Positions 28,909 to 37,284 of a stretch of 64,000 nt of DNA are shown here, one piece after another. The notes beneath the pieces were generated by a model. The model did not search any database and had not been told where the DNA came from. It saw nothing but the letters and a program-made list of their open reading frames with translations. Both the position numbers and the translations under genes were made by a program. Source of the DNA: Dyella acidisoli. GTDB taxonomy: Bacteria; Pseudomonadota; Gammaproteobacteria; Xanthomonadales; Rhodanobacteraceae. Numbering within the stretch: position 1 is the stretch's first letter; each line of letters begins with the position of its first letter. The stretch is from contig NZ_BSOB01000050.1 in NCBI RefSeq assembly GCF_030160295.1, positions 123,611-187,610 of the forward strand. Reading direction: 5' to 3'.

Positions 28909-31563
28909 ATGATGGTATTCCGCAGGTCTGTTTTAGGGTTGAGCATTCTTATTGGATTGAACCTCGTCGCTGTTGCGCAAGCGCAGGATACGTCGGCATC
29001 CACGCAAAGTGCGGCGGGCGAAAACACCGCGAAAACACAAACGCAAACGCAAAAGGAAAAAGCCAAGACATTGCAGACGATCACTGTCACGAGTTATCGC
29101 GGTAGCTTGGATAAGGCACTGAACATCAAGCGCGAAGCGGGCGCCATCGTGGATGCCATCAGCGCAGTGGATATCGGTAAGTTCCCCGATACCAATGCAG
29201 CCGAATCGCTGTCGCACCTTCCTGGTATCACGGTGGATCGCCAGTTCGGCGAAGGCGAGAAGGTAAGCATCAACGGCACGGATCCGGCGTTGAACCGCGT
29301 GCTGCTCAACGGGCAGACCATCGCGTCGGGCGATTGGGGCGGCAACCCCACCGATACCAGTGGCCGCACGTTCAACTACACGCTGCTGTCGCCGGAAATC
29401 ATCGACCAGATGGAGGTGTACAAATCGCCCGAGTCGCGCATCGATGAAGGCAGCATCGGTGGCACGGTGATCATCCACACCCGCAAGCCTCTCGATTTGC
29501 CATCCAACACACTGCGTGGATCGGTGGGCTACAACTACAACGATCGCTCGGGGCAGGGCAATCCGCGTGCATCGCTGCTATACAGCTGGAAGAACAGTAG
29601 CGATACGTTCGGCGCACTGGTCTCGGTCACGCACGACAAAGAAAATCTGTCGCGCGCGGGTATTGAGTTCTTCGGCTACACCACCGGTAGCGGCATTCCC
29701 AGTACGGCCAGCGCCAGCGGCAGTGGTAACGTCGCGACCGACAAGCTGCCGGTGGGTATCAACAGTTCATACTTTCAGCAGACGCGTGAGCGCAACGGCA
29801 TCCAAGGCGCGTTGCAGTGGCGTCCGAACGACAAGAACGAATTCAACCTCACCGGCCTTTACATCAAGGGCACGTACAACAACTACAGTGAGTCAGAGTA
29901 CGTGTGCCCGGGTTGTGGCGATCTGAACAAGATCACCAGCCTTACGCAGAACAATGGCTACATCACTTCTGCGGTGGTATCGGCCAATACCGGCAACGGT
30001 CAGCCGTATGCCGAACTGGACGCGAATTATCGCAAGACCCACGTCGATACCAAGAGCCTCAACCTCAAGCACGACTACTACGGCGATCTGTGGACCTTCG
30101 AAAGCCAGGTGGGCTACACCAGCGCCACCGGCGGCAAGGATCCAGAGTATTTGATGAAGTATCTGCTGCAGTCGGGCGGTTACAACTTCGCGTATAACGG
30201 CGTGAACACCAGCGTCAATTACGACAACGCGAGCGCGAGCAACTGGGGTTTGAAGGCTGGGCAGCAGGCCGGTGGCATCTACTATTCGCGCACTGGCGAC
30301 CGCGAAGCCTATGCACAGTTCGATGCGACGCGTGATCTGACCTGGGGGCCGTTGAGCTCGCTGCAACTCGGTGCCAAGTACCTTGACCATCACAACAACA
30401 GCAATGCTTACGGCAATTCGATCTTCGCGACCAGCGATATTTCGCTGACGCAGTTCAACCCAGGTGGTACGCCGAACGGCCTGTTCAGCGGCCTGGGCGC
30501 TAGCGGCAACCTCACCAGCTGGGCGACGGCCGATCTTGGCGACGTGCAGAGCTATCTGAAGTCGCTACCGCAGGGTGCCTACCACATCGACTACGGCTCC
30601 TCGTTCGGCGTGCAGGAAGTAACCAAGGACGTGTACGCGCAGCTCAACTTCAAGAGCGACATCGGTCTGCGCGGCAATGTTGGTGTTCGGTATGTCGACA
30701 CCAAGGACACGGCCGATTACTGGAACAGCACTGACGGCGGCCAGACCTGGGGGCCGGCAACGGCGAACTCCAGCTTCAAGAAACCGCTGCCCAGCTTCAA
30801 CCTGATCTACGATCTAGCCAGCGACAAGGTGCTGCGCTTCTCTGCTTCGAAGGTGATCGCGCGTCCGCGTTACTCCGATCTTGCCGGTGACTACAGCATC
30901 GACGACAGCCAGCACACGGCCAGCGGCGGTAATCCAAACCTGAGGCCATACCAGTCCACCAATTTCGACTTCTCCGCAGAATGGTATTTCGCGCCAACCA
31001 GCTTGCTGTCCACGGAGTTCTTCTACCGCCACATCGGCACCTACATCATTTCCAAGACCGACGATGAGGTGCTGTACGACGCCACTACTGGCCAGAGCGC
31101 GACCTACAGTGTCACCAGGCCATTCAACGCGGCCAATGCCGACGTTCGCGGCATCTCGCTGCTGTACCAGCAGGACCTTGGCCTTGGCTTTGGTGTGCAG
31201 ACCAACTTCACCTACGCGCACGCCAACACCACCAACGGCTACAACATGCCGTACCTGTCGCGTGACACGATCAACATCATTCCGTACTACGAGCATGGTC
31301 CGTGGTCGGCGCGTGTCAACTACAGCCGGCGTTCGGCCTACTTCACGCAGATCGGTCGCCTGGATTCGGAAGTGTTTGCCGACGCGTACAAGGAACTGGA
31401 TTTCACTGTGGGCTATCAGGTCAACAATTGGATGGGCGTGACGGCTAGCGCGACCAACCTGCTGGATTCCACGTACTACTGGTACAACGGCGTGAAGTAC
31501 GCACCGATTGGTATGTACAAGAACGGCCGTACGTTCTCGCTCGGTGTGAACTTCAAGCTATAA
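28909..31563 (+). CDS. TonB-dependent receptor, glycan uptake (module 1)
   Basis: The 884-residue outer membrane receptor has a signal peptide (to about AQAQD, residue 24) and a TonB-box-like TLQTITVTSYRG. The plug domain shows IVDAISAVDIGKFPDTNAAESLSHLPGITVDR, NRVLLNGQTIASGDWGG and MEVYKSPESRIDEGSIGGTV. A 22-strand-type barrel ends RTFSLGVNFKL. It imports large substrates with energy from TonB-ExbBD. The ATG at 28909 has GGGGAGAG seven bases upstream. Because fucosidase, GH18, GH3, GH35 and BNR genes follow, an oligosaccharide such as a fucosylated glycan is the likely ligand. Confidence 0.93.
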   Translation: MMVFRRSVLGLSILIGLNLVAVAQAQDTSASTQSAAGENTAKTQTQTQKEKAKTLQTITVTSYRGSLDKALNIKREAGAIVDAISAVDIGKFPDTNAAESLSHLPGITVDRQFGEGEKVSINGTDPALNRVLLNGQTIASGDWGGNPTDTSGRTFNYTLLSPEIIDQMEVYKSPESRIDEGSIGGTVIIHTRKPLDLPSNTLRGSVGYNYNDRSGQGNPRASLLYSWKNSSDTFGALVSVTHDKENLSRAGIEFFGYTTGSGIPSTASASGSGNVATDKLPVGINSSYFQQTRERNGIQGALQWRPNDKNEFNLTGLYIKGTYNNYSESEYVCPGCGDLNKITSLTQNNGYITSAVVSANTGNGQPYAELDANYRKTHVDTKSLNLKHDYYGDLWTFESQVGYTSATGGKDPEYLMKYLLQSGGYNFAYNGVNTSVNYDNASASNWGLKAGQQAGGIYYSRTGDREAYAQFDATRDLTWGPLSSLQLGAKYLDHHNNSNAYGNSIFATSDISLTQFNPGGTPNGLFSGLGASGNLTSWATADLGDVQSYLKSLPQGAYHIDYGSSFGVQEVTKDVYAQLNFKSDIGLRGNVGVRYVDTKDTADYWNSTDGGQTWGPATANSSFKKPLPSFNLIYDLASDKVLRFSASKVIARPRYSDLAGDYSIDDSQHTASGGNPNLRPYQSTNFDFSAEWYFAPTSLLSTEFFYRHIGTYIISKTDDEVLYDATTGQSATYSVTRPFNAANADVRGISLLYQQDLGLGFGVQTNFTYAHANTTNGYNMPYLSRDTINIIPYYEHGPWSARVNYSRRSAYFTQIGRLDSEVFADAYKELDFTVGYQVNNWMGVTASATNLLDSTYYWYNGVKYAPIGMYKNGRTFSLGVNFKL

Positions 31564-31574
31564 GTTTTCGCAGT

Positions 31575-31625
31575 ACCGATCGCGGACAGTGACCTTCCCC
31601 TTACTGCCGCGATCGGTTTTTTTTA
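31575..31625 (+). terminator. Rho-independent terminator after module 1 TBDR
   Basis: An 11-bp stem (ACCGATCGCGG with CCGCGATCGGT) is followed by an eight-base T-run. It suggests that the receptor transcript largely ends here and that the hydrolase genes depend on read-through or their own promoter. Confidence 0.85.
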
Positions 31626-31664
31626 TTGAATGTCCTTATCACTTTGGGGAGGGCGATAGGGACA

Positions 31665-31692
31665 GTAGGTTGGGGTTTGCATCCCAAACTAC
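31665..31692. repeat. Dispersed palindrome GTAGGTTGGGGT...ATCCCAAACTAC
   Basis: A copy of the GTAGGTT palindrome with a TTTGC centre lies between the terminator and the fucosidase gene. Confidence 0.75.
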
Positions 31693-31759
31693 GTTGTTTG
31701 TCATCGTGCGTGTTGCTGGCATGATGGATCATTCACACCACAGCGGGAGAGGGTCGAGC

Positions 31760-33364
31760 ATGAAACGGTCTTTGTTCTATCTTGGCGTTGCCTTGGCATG
31801 TGCAGCAGGTATTGCCACTGCTCAGCAATCTCCCACTGCGCCTACTGCGAAGACTCTTTCTCCCAAGGACGCCGACCTTGCCTGGCAGAAGGCCACCGCC
31901 AAGTTTGCGCCGCAGCGCCAGGCGATACTCTCGCGCGTTGCCGAGCATATGAATGACGGGCCGTTCCGCGCAGACTGGACGTCGCTGCAGCAATACAGCG
32001 CGCCGCAGTGGTACGACGATGCCAAGTTCGGCATCTTCATTCACTGGGGCGTGTATTCGGTGCCGGCGTTCGGCAGCGAGTGGTATTCGCGCAACATGTA
32101 TCAGCAGAACATGCCGGATTATGCGCACCACGTAGCCACTTACGGTCCGCAGTCGAAATTCGGCTACAAAGATTTCATTCCCATGTTCAAGGCGGAGCAT
32201 TTCGATCCGCAAGCTTGGGCAAAATTATTTAAAGAAGCCGGAGCGCGCTACGTCGTGCCGGTAGCGGAGCACCATGACGGCTTCGCCATGTACGACTCGA
32301 AGCTCTCGGAATGGACGGCCGCAAAGATGGGGCCGCATCGCGACGTGATCGGTCAGCTGGAAAAGGCCGTGCGCGGCGAGGGGCTGCATTTCGGCGTGTC
32401 CTCGCATCGCGCCGAGCACGATTGGTTCTTCGATGGCGGGCGCAAGTTTGATTCCGATGTGAACGATCCGCGCTATGCCGGCCTGTATGGCCCCGCGGAA
32501 GCACATTTGGCGAAGAAGGACGAAGACCTCTACAACGACTGGACCTACGTCTCGCAAGTCTGGCTGGATGATTGGCTCGCGCGCACCGCCGAGCTGATCG
32601 ACAACTATCACCCGGACCTGATCTATTTCGACTGGTGGATCGGCCATCCCACCTTCCGCAACACGTTGCCGAAGATGCTGGCGTACTACTACAACCAGGG
32701 TGCGACGCGCGGTGGCGTGGTGGTCAACTACAAGCAGGGTGATTTTGACGAGAATGCCGGCACACTGGATATCGAACGCGGACAGCTTACCGGCATCCAG
32801 CAGGCGCATTGGCAGACCGATACTTCTATCAGCAACACCTCTTGGGGTTACATCAAGGGCGATACCTACAAGTCGCCGAAGGAACTCATTCACCTATTGG
32901 CGGATGTGGTCAGCAAGAACGGCAACCTGATGCTCAATATCGGCCCGCGTTCGGACGGCACCATTCCGGAAGATGCGCAGAAGATCCTGCTCGCGATGGG
33001 CGGCTGGCTGAAGACTAACGGCGATGCGATCTACGGTAGCAAGCCATGGCGGACCTTCGGCGAAGGTCCCACCGAAGTAGTGGGCGGCACCTTCCAGGAC
33101 ACCAAGACCAAGCCGTATACGGCGGAGGATTTCCGTTTCACTACCAAGGACGGCGCGCTATACGCCATCGAGCTTGGTTGGCCGGAAGGCGGCAAGGCGG
33201 TGATCCATTCGATCAAGCCGGAAGATCACGTGCGTGCAGTCACCCTTGTGGCGAATGGCAAGCCGGTCGATTGGCAGCAACAGGCGGATGGTCTGCATGT
33301 GTCGCTGCCCTCGCAGCCGGTAGGCGACTACGCCTATGTCTACCGCATTGAACTGGCGAAGTGA
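31760..33364 (+). CDS. Alpha-L-fucosidase GH29 (subfamily A-like), module 1
   Basis: The 534-residue secreted enzyme has a signal peptide (residues 1-21) and a GH29 barrel: FGIFIHWGVYSVPAFGSEWY, VVPVAEHHDGFAMYDS, SSHRAEHDW and the nucleophile Asp291 in IYFDWWIG. A C-terminal beta-sandwich follows. The ATG at 31760 is preceded by GGGAGAGGG. It is a close paralogue of the enzyme at 50700. The GH29-A pattern is known for broad alpha-1,2/1,3/1,6-fucosidase activity; the exact linkage here cannot be read. The stop overlaps or abuts the GH18 gene, so both are co-translated. Confidence 0.92.
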   Translation: MKRSLFYLGVALACAAGIATAQQSPTAPTAKTLSPKDADLAWQKATAKFAPQRQAILSRVAEHMNDGPFRADWTSLQQYSAPQWYDDAKFGIFIHWGVYSVPAFGSEWYSRNMYQQNMPDYAHHVATYGPQSKFGYKDFIPMFKAEHFDPQAWAKLFKEAGARYVVPVAEHHDGFAMYDSKLSEWTAAKMGPHRDVIGQLEKAVRGEGLHFGVSSHRAEHDWFFDGGRKFDSDVNDPRYAGLYGPAEAHLAKKDEDLYNDWTYVSQVWLDDWLARTAELIDNYHPDLIYFDWWIGHPTFRNTLPKMLAYYYNQGATRGGVVVNYKQGDFDENAGTLDIERGQLTGIQQAHWQTDTSISNTSWGYIKGDTYKSPKELIHLLADVVSKNGNLMLNIGPRSDGTIPEDAQKILLAMGGWLKTNGDAIYGSKPWRTFGEGPTEVVGGTFQDTKTKPYTAEDFRFTTKDGALYAIELGWPEGGKAVIHSIKPEDHVRAVTLVANGKPVDWQQQADGLHVSLPSQPVGDYAYVYRIELAK

Positions 33365-33366
33365 CC

Positions 33367-34416
33367 ATGAAAAAGTTTGCCTGCTTTCTTGCCGCAGCGT
33401 TGGCCTGCAGCATGACCTATGCGAAACAGCCAACGGCGCTGTTCTATTTAATGGGCTCACAGAAATCGACCAACTCCTTCGTCGCGCACATCGACAAGAT
33501 CGGCCTGCTGGTACCGACCTGGTACGGCGTAGACGCTCAGGGCCTGGTGAACGGCGGGCCGAATGCTTATGTGCTCGATCTCGCCAAGCAGCATCGGCTG
33601 CCAGTGACACCGATCATTTCCATGTCAGCGGGCCGCAAGGGATTCCACGATCTGCTGCATGACGAAACCGCGAAGCAGCACATGATCGAATCGATGGTGC
33701 AGCAAGCGGCCGAGCATGGCTACACGGGTTACCAGTTCGATTTCGAAAGCATCTCCTGGACAGATCGCGATGCTTACACCTTGCTGGTGAAGCAGACGGC
33801 TGAAGCGCTGCACAAGCACGGCTTGAAGCTTTCAATTGCCGTGGTGCCCAATGGCCCAGGGCACGCGGGCGCAGGAGAATTCTCCAAATGGATGTGGCAA
33901 TACTGGCGCGGCGCCTACGATCTGACTGCACTGGGCAAATATGCCGACTTGATCTGCCTGATGACCTACGACCAGCACACCCGCTGGACTGTGCCGGGTC
34001 CGGTCGATGGCATGCCGTGGGTGCTCGATCAGCTCAAGTACGCGTTGACGCTGGTGCCCAAGGAAAAACTGTCGCTCGGCATCGCGCTGTATGGCTATCG
34101 CTGGTACACCGGTAATCCCGTGCGCGATGACGGCACCGAAGCTTCCAATATCTCGGCCACGTATATCGATGCAGACGAGTCGATGCCGTTGATCCAGGAG
34201 CAGAAAGCCCAGGTGCAGTGGGACCCGGTGGAGCACGAGTCCTGGTTCTACTTCTATCGCGACGATATGCGCGAGTGGGTGTTCATGCCTGACGCGCACA
34301 GTTTTCGCGATCGCTATGCGGTGGTGAAGCAGTACGATCTGGAGGGGTTCTGCGCGTGGGTGTTGGGTGCGGAAGATCCCAAGGTGTGGGATGAGTTGCC
34401 GGTGGTGCAGCATTGA
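33367..34416 (+). CDS. GH18-family glycoside hydrolase (periplasmic)
   Basis: A signal peptide (MKKFACFLAAALACSMTYA) precedes a GH18 barrel of about 320 residues. The catalytic strand reads GYTGYQFDFESI: the acid Glu and the preceding Asp of DxxDxDxE are present, but the first two Asp positions are Thr and Gln. This is as in YaaH/chitobiase-like GH18 proteins rather than classical chitinases. LICLMTYDQH and LGIALYGYRWY are further landmarks. Action on a chitobiose core of N-glycans (ENGase-like) is a hypothesis from context. A GTG at 33361 could give two extra residues; the ATG at 33367 gives the cleaner signal peptide. Confidence 0.82.
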   Translation: MKKFACFLAAALACSMTYAKQPTALFYLMGSQKSTNSFVAHIDKIGLLVPTWYGVDAQGLVNGGPNAYVLDLAKQHRLPVTPIISMSAGRKGFHDLLHDETAKQHMIESMVQQAAEHGYTGYQFDFESISWTDRDAYTLLVKQTAEALHKHGLKLSIAVVPNGPGHAGAGEFSKWMWQYWRGAYDLTALGKYADLICLMTYDQHTRWTVPGPVDGMPWVLDQLKYALTLVPKEKLSLGIALYGYRWYTGNPVRDDGTEASNISATYIDADESMPLIQEQKAQVQWDPVEHESWFYFYRDDMREWVFMPDAHSFRDRYAVVKQYDLEGFCAWVLGAEDPKVWDELPVVQH

Positions 34417-34674
34417 GCTGCAGCTCCCTCTGCCTTCGGGGAGAGGGACACATCTTGCCCGATGTGTGTTTTGCCTCAGCGTCATTCCGGCGAAGGCCGG
34501 AATCCAGTTCAAATATGCGTCCGAAGGACACTAAAGCGATTTTGAGTGCTTCGCACAACGTATTGAAACTGGATTGACCAGCTTCGCTGTTATAAAGCGC
34601 CTCGGCCTTCGCCGGAATGATGCTGAGGGCATGTAAGGGTTCATACCGAGGACGACGAAGTAGGTTTTCGAACT
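34417..34674. repeat. Intergenic repeat cluster before the GH3 gene
   Basis: 258 bases made mostly of repeats: a CCCTCTGCCTTCGGGGAGAGG hairpin at 34424-34446, CGTCATTCCGGCGAAGGCCGGAAT at 34480-34503, and the two modules shared with the guaA upstream region (34540-34561 and 34574-34605). No gene is seen. The GH3 promoter, if separate, lies near 34620-34670. Confidence 0.7.
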
Positions 34675-37284
34675 ATGCGTATAGAGCTTCCGTGTCTCGC
34701 GATACTCATTGGTGCCTTGTCCGCTGGAACGAGCGTGGCCGTGGCGCAGACCTCCACACCCGACACCCAAGCCGCCGCCCTCGTCGCCAAAATGACCCTG
34801 GCTGAAAAAGTCGCCCAACTGCAAAGCGGCGCACCAGCCATTCCGCGCCTTGGCGTTGCCGCCTACGACTGGTGGAGCGAAGGTCTGCACGGCATCGCTC
34901 GCAACGGTTACGCCACTGTTTTTCCGCAGGCGATCGGCCTGGCGGCAAGCTGGGATACCGGTCTGCTGCAGCAAGTCGGCACCACCGTATCCACCGAGGC
35001 GCGTGCAAAATTCAATGCTATTGGCGCAGGACACGATCATGCGCGCTACCAAGGCCTGACTATCTGGTCGCCCAATATCAATATCTTCCGCGATCCGCGT
35101 TGGGGTAGGGGGCAGGAAACCTACGGTGAAGATCCTTATCTCACCGGTCAGCTTGCGGTGAATTTCATTCACGGCATCCAAGGCGACGATCCGGCACATC
35201 CACGCGCTATTGCTACGCCCAAGCATCTGGCCGTGCACAGTGGGCCCGAAGCCGGGCGGCACGGCTTCGATGTGGATGTGTCGCCGCACGATTTCGAAGC
35301 CACGTATCTGCCTGCATTCCGCGCCGCCATCACCGAGGGGCACGCCGATTCGGTGATGTGCGCGTACAACGCACTGCATGGAACACCAGTGTGCGCCGAT
35401 AGCGATCTGCTGACCGCGCGTTTGCGTCACGATTGGGGTTTCAGGGGTTTTGTCGTATCCGACTGTGACGCGGTCGATGACATGACCAAGTTCCATTACT
35501 TCAAGCCGGACAATGCGCAATCGTCCGCGGCATCCATCCAGGCCGGCACCGATCTCGATTGCGGCGTTGCGTATGCCGATTTGCTCGAAGCGGTGCAAAA
35601 GGGCTACGTAAAGGAACCGGTGCTGGATGCTGCGCTCACACGTCTGTTCGCGGCCCGCTATCGTTTGAGCGAATGGGGTAACAATAAGAGTCCTTACGCA
35701 ACCATTGGTATGGATCAAGTGGATAGTGCCGCGCATCGCAAGCTCGCCTTGCAAGCCGCATTGGAATCCATCGTTTTGTTGAAGAACGAACACGGTGTAT
35801 TGCCGTTGCGCCAAGGCGCGCACGTGGCAGTAATCGGTCCCAACGCAGATGCGCTGGAAACGCTGGAGGCCAACTATCACGGTACGGCGCGTGCTCCGGT
35901 TACGCCGCTGGAAGGTTTGCGTGAGCGCTTTGGTGCGACGCGCGTCCACTACGCGCAGGGCGCATCCCTTGCCGAAGGTGTGCCAGTGCCGATCCCTGAG
36001 ACCGCATTGCGCACGGCTGAACACGGGAGTGCGGGTCTTACCGGCGAGTATTTCGACAACCTCAATTTCAGTGGCAAGCCTGTTGAGACGCGCACAGACC
36101 ACGTGATCGATTTCGACTGGGATCACGTCGCGCCGTTTGATAGCTTGCGTGCCGATCGTTACGCCGTGCGCTGGACTGGCGAATGGCTGCCGCCGGCGCC
36201 CGGTGATTACACGCTAGCCTTGCACGTGGATCGCTGCTTCGATTGCAACAAGCAGCATGATCCGGTGCGGCTGTATGTCGACGGGAAGAAAGTGCTCGAC
36301 GACAACGGCGACGATACGCACTTGCAAACTGTGCTGCACGCGAGCGACATCCGACCGCATGCCATTCGTCTCGAATACGTGCACGGCGGCCAAGATCAAG
36401 GTGTGCGTCTGCAATGGTTGGCGCCTGCCGATGCGCAGTTGGCCGAAGCCCAAGCAGCAGTGCGCGATGCGGACGCGATGGTGGCGTTTGTCGGTCTTTC
36501 GCCCGATGTGGAAGGCGAAGAGCTGAAAATCGATGTGCCCGGCTTCAATGGCGGTGACCGCACGGATATTGGTTTGCCGCAACCACAACAGACTTTGCTC
36601 GAACGCGCTGCGGCCAACGGCAAGCCGCTGGTGGTGGTGCTGATGTCTGGTAGTGCCGTTGCGTTGAATTGGGCGAAAGCGCATGCCGATGCGATCGTGA
36701 CTGCGTGGTACCCAGGTGAGGAAGGCGGCCGCGCCATTGCACAAGTGCTGGCCGGCGATTACAACCCGGGCGGCCGCCTGCCGGTTACCTTCTATCGCTC
36801 GACGCGTGATCTGCCGCCATTCGTCAGCTATGCAGCGCAAGGCCGTACCTATCGCTATTTCGAAGGCACGCCGCTTTATCCCTTCGGTTATGGCTTGAGC
36901 TACACGCATTTCGCCTATGCCGAACCGCAACTGTCATCCACCAGGTTGGATGCGGGCGAGAAACTCACGGTAAGCGCCATCGTGCGCAACGAGGGTGATC
37001 GCGACGGCGATGAAGTAGTACAGGTTTATCTGGATGCACCGGATGATCCGTTGGCGCCGCGACATGCGCTCGTCGGTTTTCAACGCGTGCATCTGGCGGC
37101 GAAGGAAAGCCGTCGCGTGAGTTTCGAGCTCACGCCACGACAACTCAACAGTGTCGATGCGGCCGGCGAGCGCGCGGTAAAGGCTGGGCACTATCGCGTG
37201 TTTGTCGGCGGTGGTCAGCCTGGTGACACGGAGGGCGTGATGGCGGCGTTCACCATTGGCGGGCATGAGGTATTGCCGAAATGA
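34675..37284 (+). CDS. GH3 glycoside hydrolase with PA14 insert (beta-xylosidase-like)
   Basis: The 869-residue secreted protein has a signal peptide (to AVAQ, residue 25) and a GH3 N-domain with GEDPYLTGQL, KHLAVHSG and the nucleophile Asp263 in VVSDCDAV. A PA14-like domain follows (about residues 450-600, from GLTGEYFDNLNF), inserted in the C-domain, and a fibronectin-III-like end (VSAIVRNEGDRDGDEVVQVYL). The SDCDAV form is common in GH3 beta-xylosidases. On a plant N-glycan the target could be the core beta-1,2-xylose; that is inference. It overlaps the GH35 gene by 4 bases (ATGA). Confidence 0.9.
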   Translation: MRIELPCLAILIGALSAGTSVAVAQTSTPDTQAAALVAKMTLAEKVAQLQSGAPAIPRLGVAAYDWWSEGLHGIARNGYATVFPQAIGLAASWDTGLLQQVGTTVSTEARAKFNAIGAGHDHARYQGLTIWSPNINIFRDPRWGRGQETYGEDPYLTGQLAVNFIHGIQGDDPAHPRAIATPKHLAVHSGPEAGRHGFDVDVSPHDFEATYLPAFRAAITEGHADSVMCAYNALHGTPVCADSDLLTARLRHDWGFRGFVVSDCDAVDDMTKFHYFKPDNAQSSAASIQAGTDLDCGVAYADLLEAVQKGYVKEPVLDAALTRLFAARYRLSEWGNNKSPYATIGMDQVDSAAHRKLALQAALESIVLLKNEHGVLPLRQGAHVAVIGPNADALETLEANYHGTARAPVTPLEGLRERFGATRVHYAQGASLAEGVPVPIPETALRTAEHGSAGLTGEYFDNLNFSGKPVETRTDHVIDFDWDHVAPFDSLRADRYAVRWTGEWLPPAPGDYTLALHVDRCFDCNKQHDPVRLYVDGKKVLDDNGDDTHLQTVLHASDIRPHAIRLEYVHGGQDQGVRLQWLAPADAQLAEAQAAVRDADAMVAFVGLSPDVEGEELKIDVPGFNGGDRTDIGLPQPQQTLLERAAANGKPLVVVLMSGSAVALNWAKAHADAIVTAWYPGEEGGRAIAQVLAGDYNPGGRLPVTFYRSTRDLPPFVSYAAQGRTYRYFEGTPLYPFGYGLSYTHFAYAEPQLSSTRLDAGEKLTVSAIVRNEGDRDGDEVVQVYLDAPDDPLAPRHALVGFQRVHLAAKESRRVSFELTPRQLNSVDAAGERAVKAGHYRVFVGGGQPGDTEGVMAAFTIGGHEVLPK

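Noticed and set aside
34531..36126. 531-residue minus-strand open frame opposite the GH3 gene
   Set aside because: Antisense shadow of a clear GH3 enzyme; the translation lacks family features.
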